Shown here: piece after piece, positions 57,627 through 64,000 of the stretch | Layout of the letters: each line of letters begins with the position of its first letter | Position numbering within the stretch: position 1 is the first letter of the stretch | Assembly: GCF_001648555.1 (NCBI RefSeq) | Contig: NZ_LQXM01000027.1 | Location: 124,001 to 188,000 of the forward strand | DNA from: Rossellomorea aquimaris TF-12 | Lineage (GTDB): Bacteria; Bacillota; Bacilli; Bacillales; Bacillaceae_B | Length of the DNA stretch: 64,000 nucleotides | Direction of reading: 5' to 3' | Translations under genes and position numbers: made by a program | Notes under the pieces: model-generated | The model's input: only the letters and a program-made list of their open reading frames with translations | What the model was told of the DNA's origin: nothing | The model's database searches: none

Positions 57627-58394
57627 TTATTTTGTAAGTTGGTTAGATTCTTTTTTCCAAGGAATGTTATGGGCCTGTTCTGCTACATATACCCTTTCAA
57701 CTGGTCTTCGCATTTCTTTATAAATAGCTGGTAAAACAGAAGACATATACGATTTAAACTTAATAAAAGACCTTCCAGTCGTTCTCACATAGTACAAAAT
57801 AGGAATTTCTTTTACTCTGAAGCCTTTGCGAACTAAGTTTAACGTAAGTACCTGGGCATAGTTATAATCATGAATAATTTCTGCATTTTCCATTGCCTGC
57901 CTTGAAAAGGCCCTCATACCAGACTGTCCATCATAAATCCACCTTCCGAGAAGAATGGATTGAAGTGCTGTAAAACAGTAATTCCCCAAACGTCTATGAA
58001 TCTTCATTCCATTGATTGTACCTAAGAATCTAGATCCCATCGTATAATCTGCCTTACCTGTCATGATAGGATGTAATAGATCTGGAATTTGTTCTGGTGG
58101 ATACTCTCCGTCAGCATCAATCATCACACCGATTTGGGCCCCTAGACGTACGGACGATTTTAACCCTTCTCTTACGGCTGCGCCCAGACCTTGATTCGTA
58201 TCAAACGAGATGATGTGATCCGCACCTGCCTTTTTAGCCACGTTTACCGTTGAGTCCGTTGAGCCATCATTGATAACTAAAACTTCTACCTCTACTAACG
58301 GATGAAAGGAACGAGGTACACGCTTAATGACCTCACCAATGGATTCTTCTTCATTATGTGCAGGCATGAACACAATGACTTTCTGTTTACTCAT
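57627..58394 (-). CDS. GT2 glycosyltransferase (dolichol/polyprenyl-phosphate sugar synthase-like)
   Basis: The 255-residue enzyme has the GT-A motifs MPAHNEEESIGEVI, VLVINDGSTDST and the DxD-type MIDADGEYPPEQI, plus MGSRFLG and GRSFIKF typical of DPM1-like transferases. It has no clear membrane helix at its end, so it is the soluble or peripheral type. It probably makes a polyprenyl-phosphate sugar or a glycolipid head. The start overlaps the phosphodiesterase gene by 8 bp. Last gene of the four-gene cluster. Confidence 0.88.
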   Translation of the reverse strand: MSKQKVIVFMPAHNEEESIGEVIKRVPRSFHPLVEVEVLVINDGSTDSTVNVAKKAGADHIISFDTNQGLGAAVREGLKSSVRLGAQIGVMIDADGEYPPEQIPDLLHPIMTGKADYTMGSRFLGTINGMKIHRRLGNYCFTALQSILLGRWIYDGQSGMRAFSRQAMENAEIIHDYNYAQVLTLNLVRKGFRVKEIPILYYVRTTGRSFIKFKSYMSSVLPAIYKEMRRPVERVYVAEQAHNIPWKKESNQLTK

Positions 58395-59847
58395 GTTGAT
58401 TCCAACTCTCCTTTAGCGCTTCTTTTAAAACGGGTCCTCTACTATGACTTGGATATGGAGCCCCTAACAGATAGGCAATTGTTGGGGTCATGGATACAAG
58501 ACTTCTTTTTTCTTGTACTTTTTCTCCTTGCTTTATTCCAGGTCCTACCATAAAGAAAGGAACATATCGTTCTCCTTCATCCAGATGGCCGTGGCCTCCA
58601 ATCCCATCAGCCTGTCCATGATCTGCGCAGATTATTAAAGTGGTATTATCCATTTTTCCTTCAGACTCTAATTCTTCAACAAATTCTTTAACGAGAGCAT
58701 CAGCCTCTTCAATTTTCTCAAGATACTCATCATATAAGACACCTCTACTATGTCCAATTTGATCCGTTCCAATCAATTGAACAATAAAAAGATCGGGGTC
58801 TTGTTCATTCATTATTTTTTTAGCTTTATTCATGATATTTCGATCTGCTTGGTCTTTATGCATGACGGCTGTGACCGTCTCAACATCCTTTCCAAAGGAA
58901 TCGACTAAGTGAGCAATCCCTAGCATTTTTCCTGTTTTCCCTACTTTTCGCAGGGAATCAAATATACTTTCTACCTTAATTCCAAGCTTCCAGACCATAT
59001 TTGATTTCATACCATGCTCTTTAGGATAGGTTCCAGTAAACATGGAAGAGAAACAAACGACCGTTCTTGCAGGGTAGACCGTTTCCATATTTAAATATTC
59101 TGTTCCTTTTTCAACCAATCCATCTAAGAAAGGCGTATTCGCTTCATAGAACCGTTCTTTCCTCATTCCGTCTATTACAATGACAATTACCTTCTCATTT
59201 CTTGATTCTTCCGGTGCATGTAAATCATCTGTGAATGATTCATATTGCTTTGGCTTCCAATCAAATAAGAAATAGTGAAGGATAAAGGCTAATGCAAAAA
59301 CACCACCATAGAAGGAAAAGTAAGAGATAGTTTGAAACATTTCGTCTGCTGATAGTATGGTCATTATACCGTCCCATACTGCCAACAATAGTAAGAATTT
59401 CGGAAGCTGTTCCTGCGCATTCCCACTTGTAGAGTCACTATTCTTTAATACTAGCTTCCAAAAACGAGTGAAGTTTAACCAATCTGTACGAATACGCAGA
59501 TGATAATAAAACGTCCCCCAGAAAAAAACAGTAAAAAAGAAATATAGCCCTATCCCGAGACCCCAGAGAGCTAAGTTAGGAGAATCGAAGATGAGGAGAT
59601 AACCGATGATGGGTATCCATAAATAATTGCGTAAAAACAATGGGAAGTCATAATAGAAATACAATATAAATAAAGGCAGTGTAAACAATAAGCCAATAAG
59701 GAAAGGAAAAATATCTCCTTGGAGCAAATCTTGAAAATGAAACAAAACCATTGTGCCTACGACAAAAATGGGTGTGAAAGGCTTACCTTCATTTAAGAGA
59801 TTCCATCCTCTGGCTGCTATTTTTTCAAATTTTGATGCACTCTTCAA
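58387..59847 (-). CDS. Membrane-anchored alkaline-phosphatase-superfamily phosphodiesterase
   Basis: The 486-residue protein has about five membrane segments (about residues 25-200) and then a type I phosphodiesterase/AP-superfamily domain. Metal and nucleophile motifs are VIVIVIDGMRKERFYEANTP, YPARTVVCFSSMFTG (nucleophile Thr likely), IGTDQIGHSRG, ICADHGQADGIGGHGH. Substrates may be nucleotide sugars, phospho-lipids or glycan phosphates. TTG at 59847 is supported by GAAGGA upstream. It sits 1 bp after the flippase-like gene and overlaps the GT2 gene. Confidence 0.8.
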   Translation of the reverse strand: MKSASKFEKIAARGWNLLNEGKPFTPIFVVGTMVLFHFQDLLQGDIFPFLIGLLFTLPLFILYFYYDFPLFLRNYLWIPIIGYLLIFDSPNLALWGLGIGLYFFFTVFFWGTFYYHLRIRTDWLNFTRFWKLVLKNSDSTSGNAQEQLPKFLLLLAVWDGIMTILSADEMFQTISYFSFYGGVFALAFILHYFLFDWKPKQYESFTDDLHAPEESRNEKVIVIVIDGMRKERFYEANTPFLDGLVEKGTEYLNMETVYPARTVVCFSSMFTGTYPKEHGMKSNMVWKLGIKVESIFDSLRKVGKTGKMLGIAHLVDSFGKDVETVTAVMHKDQADRNIMNKAKKIMNEQDPDLFIVQLIGTDQIGHSRGVLYDEYLEKIEEADALVKEFVEELESEGKMDNTTLIICADHGQADGIGGHGHLDEGERYVPFFMVGPGIKQGEKVQEKRSLVSMTPTIAYLLGAPYPSHSRGPVLKEALKESWNQHE

Positions 59848-59848
59848 T

Positions 59849-60781
59849 CTAATTCCTTCCTTTCATCTTGATCCACTGTTTTACATTTTTTAATGAAACA
59901 GGAGACAATAAGATTACTAATCCTCCTATTAAATAGGAGAAAATAAATTTAATTCCATGACTAAATATAGCCATTGAAAGTCCAATTTCCAGCGGAATTC
60001 CCAGTGTAAATAATGTATAGCTCATGACAGATTCATAGGTAGCTATTCCCCCGGGTGCAAACTGAAACAATTGCCCCAGTATCGTCACACTATTGACCCA
60101 AATAGACACTCCAATATGTAAAGCGGGCTCTAGTATTCCTGATACACCAAAGAGGATGGCTCCTTCTAATATCCAGCTAAAGAAAATCAAACTCAGGATG
60201 ACAAACCCATTTTTACCAGACAGAGAGCTTGTAAGCAGCTGCCAGTGGCGGGTGAAAAATGCGGGAAACATCTTTTTAAGAATGAAAGCTCCTACAAATA
60301 AAGTGATGACAAATATGAAAAACACGTTTAAAGCTGAAAAAGGAATAGTGAAAAATGGTAATCCTATCAAGACGATTATCAACAACGACATAGTATCCAT
60401 AATCCTTAAGACAAAAACGGAATGAAACGATTTTTCCACACTGATGTGAGTTTCCCGATTATTCATGATCATCACTCTTAGACCGTCTCCAACTTTAAGA
60501 GGGAATAGGTGATTAAAAAGCAAACTATAAAATAAACCATATAGGCAGCTTGTTAATCTTACTCCGTCATTTAAATACATTTTCCATGCTATACCTTTCA
60601 GGAAAAAAGAAAGAAAATAAATACTTATTACTATAAAAATCGTAATAGGATTTTGAAGCATTCTTCGTCCGCTATCCATTAAAAACTCCTTATCCAAAAA
60701 GAAAAAGAGTAAGATCAAAAACATGGACAGTAATAATATTCGAATACTATTCTTTGCAAACTTATAGAAGGACATTTTCAT
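59849..60781 (-). CDS. LPG-synthase-TM / UPF0104-type flippase-like membrane protein
   Basis: The 310-residue protein has about eight membrane segments and the conserved pattern FSLLFNHLFPLKVGDGLRVMIM together with QFAPGGIATYESVMSYTLF, typical of the MprF flippase-like/AglD-YbhN family. These proteins move or modify lipids in the membrane. The start overlaps the epimerase gene by 20 bp. With an epimerase, a phosphodiesterase and a GT2 next to it, a role in transbilayer glycolipid handling is likely but not shown. Confidence 0.85.
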   Translation of the reverse strand: MKMSFYKFAKNSIRILLLSMFLILLFFFLDKEFLMDSGRRMLQNPITIFIVISIYFLSFFLKGIAWKMYLNDGVRLTSCLYGLFYSLLFNHLFPLKVGDGLRVMIMNNRETHISVEKSFHSVFVLRIMDTMSLLIIVLIGLPFFTIPFSALNVFFIFVITLFVGAFILKKMFPAFFTRHWQLLTSSLSGKNGFVILSLIFFSWILEGAILFGVSGILEPALHIGVSIWVNSVTILGQLFQFAPGGIATYESVMSYTLFTLGIPLEIGLSMAIFSHGIKFIFSYLIGGLVILLSPVSLKNVKQWIKMKGRN

Positions 60782-61715
60782 TTTTCTTCATCCAATGAAC
60801 GGTTCTTTTTATTCCTTCTTCAAAGGAAACAGATGGAGAATATCCAAGGGTTTCTTTTGCCTTTGTGATATCTGCCCAAGTAGAAACTACATCGCCCACT
60901 CTTCGATTACTTAAGCTAAGATCAAGATGTGGAAAATATTTTTCTAGTTCATTAATAAGACTTTTCATTGATATTGGATGACCGCTTCCAATATTAAAGG
61001 TCCCCGACTCTTTGCTGATAATCGCTTTGTACGTCCCATCTACAATATCATCTATGTAAGTATAATCCCGTTTGTTTTCAAGTCCATAAATAGGGATTTC
61101 TTTATTTTGCATTAATTTTTTTATAAAGGATGATATTGCCATATCAGGTCTTCCCCACGGTCCATATACGGTGAAGAAACGAAGAATGGTCATATTCAAA
61201 TCATAGATTGAGGCATATGCCTGACAAAAAGCTTCTGCACTATATTTTGCAGCTGCATAAGGAGACACCACTGCACCCGTTACGCTATCTTCCTTTGAGG
61301 CGTTCTTTCCAATATTCCCATAGACAGAAGAAGATGATGCGAAAATGAATTTCTTAACACCACTTTCCCCTGCAAGTCTTAAGGTATTAATTGTCCCTTT
61401 AATATCATAATCGACGTATTCATTAGGCGCAGTTATTGAATGAGAAACACCGGGTATTGCCGCTAAATGAATAACACAGTCTGCTTTAAATTGTTGAAAG
61501 ACTTCCCTTAAACCTGCTTCTTCTGAAAGTAAATTTTCTTGTATAAACGTAAACTCTCCCATTTCTTCTACAAAGGAGAGCTGTTGTTTTTTTCTTTCAG
61601 GTAAATAATATGGATGAAAATTATCTATTATTAAGACTTCATGCTTTTCCTGTAGAAGCTTTCTGGATAAATGGGATCCAATGAATCCAGCTCCACCTGT
61701 TACAATAACCTTCAA
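60762..61715 (-). CDS. NAD-dependent sugar-nucleotide epimerase/dehydratase
   Basis: The 317-residue short-chain dehydrogenase-type enzyme has the NAD motif VTGGAGFIGSHL, the Ser in FASSSSVYGN and catalytic YAAAKYSAE (Tyr-x3-Lys). RFFTVYGPWGRPDMAI resembles UDP-glucuronate or UDP-GlcNAc 4-epimerases. TTG at 61715 is supported by GAGGTG 7 nt upstream. It starts the four-gene cluster and supplies its sugar nucleotide. Confidence 0.9.
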   Translation of the reverse strand: MKVIVTGGAGFIGSHLSRKLLQEKHEVLIIDNFHPYYLPERKKQQLSFVEEMGEFTFIQENLLSEEAGLREVFQQFKADCVIHLAAIPGVSHSITAPNEYVDYDIKGTINTLRLAGESGVKKFIFASSSSVYGNIGKNASKEDSVTGAVVSPYAAAKYSAEAFCQAYASIYDLNMTILRFFTVYGPWGRPDMAISSFIKKLMQNKEIPIYGLENKRDYTYIDDIVDGTYKAIISKESGTFNIGSGHPISMKSLINELEKYFPHLDLSLSNRRVGDVVSTWADITKAKETLGYSPSVSFEEGIKRTVHWMKKNENVLL

Positions 61716-61788
61716 TTCATTACACCTCGAGCCATTACGACGTTAATCCTTATAATATTGTACCTTACATTAGATAGAAAGTGAAAAA

Positions 61789-61887
61789 GGGTTGACCCTA
61801 TTCCTTTTGAAGAACACCAATTAGATCCAATCAAATTCAATAGAACTTGAAGAAAAGGTATCTTTCAAAATTGTTTAGGGTCAACCC
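61789..61887 (-). terminator. Long rod-like hairpin after the repeat lipoprotein gene
   Basis: A perfect 12-bp inverted repeat GGGTTGACCCTA / TAGGGTCAACCC encloses 75 nt, in which TTTTGAAAGATACC and GGTGTTCTTCAAAA also pair. A T-run follows on the minus strand. It probably acts as terminator but is much longer than usual. Confidence 0.7.
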
Positions 61888-61893
61888 AAGAAA

Positions 61894-63081
61894 CTATTTA
61901 TTCGCTTTAGCCATTACATCGTTTAACATTGTTTCAATTTCAGTAAGTAACGATTCAGCTTTCTCTTTATCTTGAGACTTTACAGCTTCTAAGTAGCTTT
62001 GAGCATTTTCTGATAATGTTTGATATGAATCTTCTCCCATGAGTGATTTAATATCTGAGGAAATTAAATCAATAAATAAGGCACCTTCTAATGCAGTAAT
62101 GACTGATTTATCTTCTCCCCAATTTTCTTCACTCTCTTCATATTCGTGAAGAGCAATCTTTGAGAAGCCTCTAATAAATGCATGGTTCACCGCTTCAGGA
62201 TCTAATGTTTTTACATCGGTTTGTAAATCAAACTGACTATTAATAAATTCTGCTTCATCAGCTGCGTTTCCAGAAAGGTAACTAGAGAGTGATTGATAGA
62301 ACGCCCAGCCCTCTGCTTGTTCTGCTTTCGCTGCCTCTGCATCTTCTTTTGCTTCTTCAGAAGCTTTCGTTGCATATCCATTCGGAATTGCCCCAGTAGC
62401 TAAATAGAATGTCTTCATTAATGTCTTATCAACTACTTGTTTTCCAAGTTGGAAACCTAATTCGTCATCTTCTTTCACGGCTTTCTCTATTTCTTGAAAA
62501 CCTCCATTGATGACATCAACCATATTGGTTTCATATGCCTGGTCTCTTTTTTCAACTGTAGATTCAAGAATTTCATAGAATTCTTTTGCTTCTTCAATTT
62601 CTTCGTTCACTTCTTCTTTATTATCCCAATTTTCCGCTACTTCAGTAAATTCATGTTTCATGGTTGTGTAGAATACTTTTTGCATTAATTTATCAAATAA
62701 TTGAGCAACGACAACCTTATCTAAAGAACCTTCTTTACCAGCAGTAAGAGCTGTTGAAATATGTTCATCTACTGTATCTTCAAACTCTTGATCACGTTTT
62801 TGAACTAGCTCTTGTAAATCGTTTTCATAGATTGATATGACTTTATCGTAATCAACCTCTTTATCTTCTTTTGCTTTGGATAATTCATCTTTAGCTTCGT
62901 TATAGGAAGCGGCAAAATCAACCTTCTCTTGTTCGCCTTCTTCTGATTCTACCTTCTCATTTTCTTCTGAAGTAGATGTGTTTTTTTCTTCATTATTCTT
63001 CTCATCAGAACCACATCCTGCTAACACAGACCCTGTTAGTAAAAAAGCGGCAAATATTTTAGACAAGTTTCTCTTCTTCAT
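61894..63081 (-). CDS. Fur-controlled lipoprotein with three internal helical repeats
   Basis: The 395-residue lipoprotein has a signal peptide with lipobox LAGC (Cys near 23), an acidic linker (about 27-55), then about 330 residues in three related helical units. Each opens with an FY/IY-rich helix (ISIYENDLQELVQKRD; EFYEILESTVEKRD; WAFYQSLSSYLSGNAAD) and has a second shared helix (FDKLMQKVFY; VDKTLMKTFY; FSKIALHEY). I know no name for the family. Spacing of helices resembles that of the FTR1 partner protein at 56751-57500. Two Fur-type sites lie upstream. A surface iron-binding role is inference. Confidence 0.72.
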   Translation of the reverse strand: MKKRNLSKIFAAFLLTGSVLAGCGSDEKNNEEKNTSTSEENEKVESEEGEQEKVDFAASYNEAKDELSKAKEDKEVDYDKVISIYENDLQELVQKRDQEFEDTVDEHISTALTAGKEGSLDKVVVAQLFDKLMQKVFYTTMKHEFTEVAENWDNKEEVNEEIEEAKEFYEILESTVEKRDQAYETNMVDVINGGFQEIEKAVKEDDELGFQLGKQVVDKTLMKTFYLATGAIPNGYATKASEEAKEDAEAAKAEQAEGWAFYQSLSSYLSGNAADEAEFINSQFDLQTDVKTLDPEAVNHAFIRGFSKIALHEYEESEENWGEDKSVITALEGALFIDLISSDIKSLMGEDSYQTLSENAQSYLEAVKSQDKEKAESLLTEIETMLNDVMAKANK

Positions 63082-63109
63082 ATGTAATAACCCCCAAATG
63101 TTTTATAAC

Positions 63110-63124
63110 TGATAATGATTTTCA
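63110..63124 (-). promoter_or_regulatory. Fur box 1 before the repeat lipoprotein
   Basis: TGATAATGATTTTCA matches the 7-1-7 Fur consensus at all but one defined position. It is about 30 bp upstream of the start codon. Confidence 0.8.
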
Positions 63125-63143
63125 TTTCCGTTTAAAATTATAT

Positions 63144-63158
63144 CGAGAATGATTCTCA
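63144..63158 (-). promoter_or_regulatory. Fur box 2 before the repeat lipoprotein
   Basis: CGAGAATGATTCTCA is a perfect palindrome that matches 11 of the 14 defined positions of the Fur consensus. It lies 20 bp beyond box 1, so two Fur dimers could bind side by side. Confidence 0.65.
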
Positions 63159-63205
63159 TAGTCAACGCTTATTTAACATTATTCAAAAAAAAGACTATTT
63201 TAGAA

Positions 63206-63610
63206 AGGCTGTTTTCGTAAACTTTGTTGCTTTTGAAATGGCGAGTAGTGGTTGTTTGCAGCGAGAATCAACTTTCTAAGTATGAGTTTTTTATTAAAGA
63301 CTAATATATACGTTTCAAAACAGTCTTATTAAGGTGTACAGTAGTCGATTTTAGCTTGTAGGTAGAAATACTTTTTTAGATTGTTTATTGTTATTAATCA
63401 CTGTCAGGTATTCTCTTTATAGATGGGGAGGGGAACTACGTACTCTTGCGGAGGTATGGGCGTGCCGAAACCCCGGAAGCGAAGCTGAGGTGGCTTGGCC
63501 GAACATCCGCGGAAAGCGAAGTGGTTCCCCTCACCATCTAGCACAATACAGGTTGACAGAGCCTTTAAGAGACTCATGTTATAAAACAACATTCTTTGCG
63601 AAAAGAGCAT
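63206..63610. repeat. Composite hairpin repeat, copy 4 (A reduced to 63251-63272; B at 63425-63537)
   Basis: Left edge AGGCTGTTTTCGTAAACTTT and right edge CTTTGCGAAAAGAGC are imperfect terminal inverted repeats. Type A has lost its core and keeps only about 22 bp of its two arms. Type B is full length (113 bp) with some mismatches in its arms. The linker contains ATGAGTTTTTTATTAAA (63282-63298) in common with copy 2. It occupies most of the gap between the lipoprotein gene and the trxA terminator. Confidence 0.9.
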
Positions 63611-63614
63611 TAAA

Positions 63615-63648
63615 AAAGGCCGAAGCTCTAATTAGAGCTTCGGCCTTT
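63615..63648 (-). terminator. trxA terminator
   Basis: AAGGCCGAAGCTCTAA and TTAGAGCTTCGGCCTT form a perfect stem, followed by a T-run on the minus strand. It lies 6 bp after the stop codon and touches the right edge of repeat copy 4. Confidence 0.92.
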
Positions 63649-63653
63649 TGAAA

Positions 63654-63968
63654 TTATGCGTGTTTGTTTAATAGTTCAGCAAGTGCTTCCTTAGGTTGGA
63701 AACCAATTACTTTATCAACAACTTCGCCGTCTTTAAGAACGACTAACGTTGGGATACTCATTACGCCGTATTTACCAGCTGTTTCTTGGTTTTCATCAAC
63801 GTCAACTTTGACGATTTTCACTTTGTCGCCCATTTCTCCATCTAACTCTTCTAATACTGGAGCGATCATTTTACAAGGTCCACACCAAGGTGCCCAGAAA
63901 TCCGCTAATACCAGTCCAGAATTTGTTTCAGTAGTAAATGATTGATCAGTAGCATGTGTAATTGCCAT
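63654..63968 (-). CDS. trxA: Thioredoxin
   Basis: The 104-residue protein has the redox motif WAPWCGPCKM (near residue 29), the cis-proline in GVMSIPTLVV and a normal thioredoxin length. It reduces protein disulfides in the cytoplasm. TAGGAGGCGC precedes the ATG. In B. subtilis trxA lies directly beside uvrC; here about 10 kb of other genes separate them. Confidence 0.97.
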   Translation of the reverse strand: MAITHATDQSFTTETNSGLVLADFWAPWCGPCKMIAPVLEELDGEMGDKVKIVKVDVDENQETAGKYGVMSIPTLVVLKDGEVVDKVIGFQPKEALAELLNKHA

Positions 63969-64000
63969 TTATATGCGCCTCCTAAATTCTTTGAATGTAA

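Noticed and set aside
63388..63651. Plus-strand open frame of 87 codons across repeat copy 4
   Set aside because: It lies inside the palindromic repeat and the trxA terminator and has no ribosome site. GC-rich hairpins give such frames by chance.

Overview
The window is chromosomal DNA of a low-GC, endospore-forming Gram-positive bacterium of the Bacillaceae (Bacillus sensu lato). It carries the sporulation and germination genes spoVID, ysxE, gerM and gerE. The gene order folC-valS ... hemAXCDBL ... ysxC-lonA-lonB-clpX-tig-ysoA-tRNA-Arg-ysnB-rdgB-rph-gerM-racE-ysmB-gerE-ysmA-sdhBAC-yslB-lysC-uvrC-trxA is the Bacillus subtilis backbone read in reverse. Almost all genes are on the minus strand. 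Start codons were chosen by ribosome binding site; many are TTG or GTG.

Region 1 (1-9262) is a minus-strand operon-like cluster for a complete type IV pilus machine: an unknown membrane protein, a VanW/G5-type protein, PilB, PilT, PilC, a major-type prepilin, prepilin peptidase, PilM, PilN and the start of PilO. It sits where B. subtilis has only comC beside folC. PilT means a retractable pilus is likely, not only the ComG pseudopilus. Just upstream is a membrane GAF-GGDEF diguanylate cyclase (9465-11177), and PilB has an N-terminal MshEN-like domain, so c-di-GMP control is plausible. A dyad of form AGTAC-N4-GTACT lies ahead of both the first cluster gene and the pilin gene.

Region 2 (11276-53544) is conserved backbone. 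folC and valS (with a T-box leader) come first, then spore coat genes and the heme operon. A polar amino acid ABC transporter is inserted before the ysxC-lonA-lonB-clpX-tig protein quality genes. Then come a TPR protein, tRNA-Arg(TCT), nucleotide and RNA housekeeping genes, gerM/racE/gerE, succinate dehydrogenase, yslB, a SnoaL-like gene, lysC (with a lysine riboswitch and an internal beta-subunit start) and uvrC.

Region 3 (53563-63650) is an accessory segment lying between uvrC and trxA. It has a polytopic glycosyltransferase and a Fur-controlled iron module: an FTR1 permease, a separate membrane-anchored extracellular helical protein, and a lipoprotein with a threefold internal repeat. Between the two iron units is a translationally coupled four-gene glycolipid/glycan cluster (sugar epimerase, flippase-like protein, alkaline-phosphatase-superfamily phosphodiesterase, GT2 transferase).

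The most striking unexplained structure is a family of composite hairpin repeats at about 18.9, 33.9, 55.2 and 63.2 kb. The fuller copies have two long hairpins (types A and B) in opposite orientation. These share a conserved core but have different outer stems, are joined by a recognisable linker and are bounded by imperfect terminal inverted repeats. All four copies lie between transcription units and none encodes a transposase.
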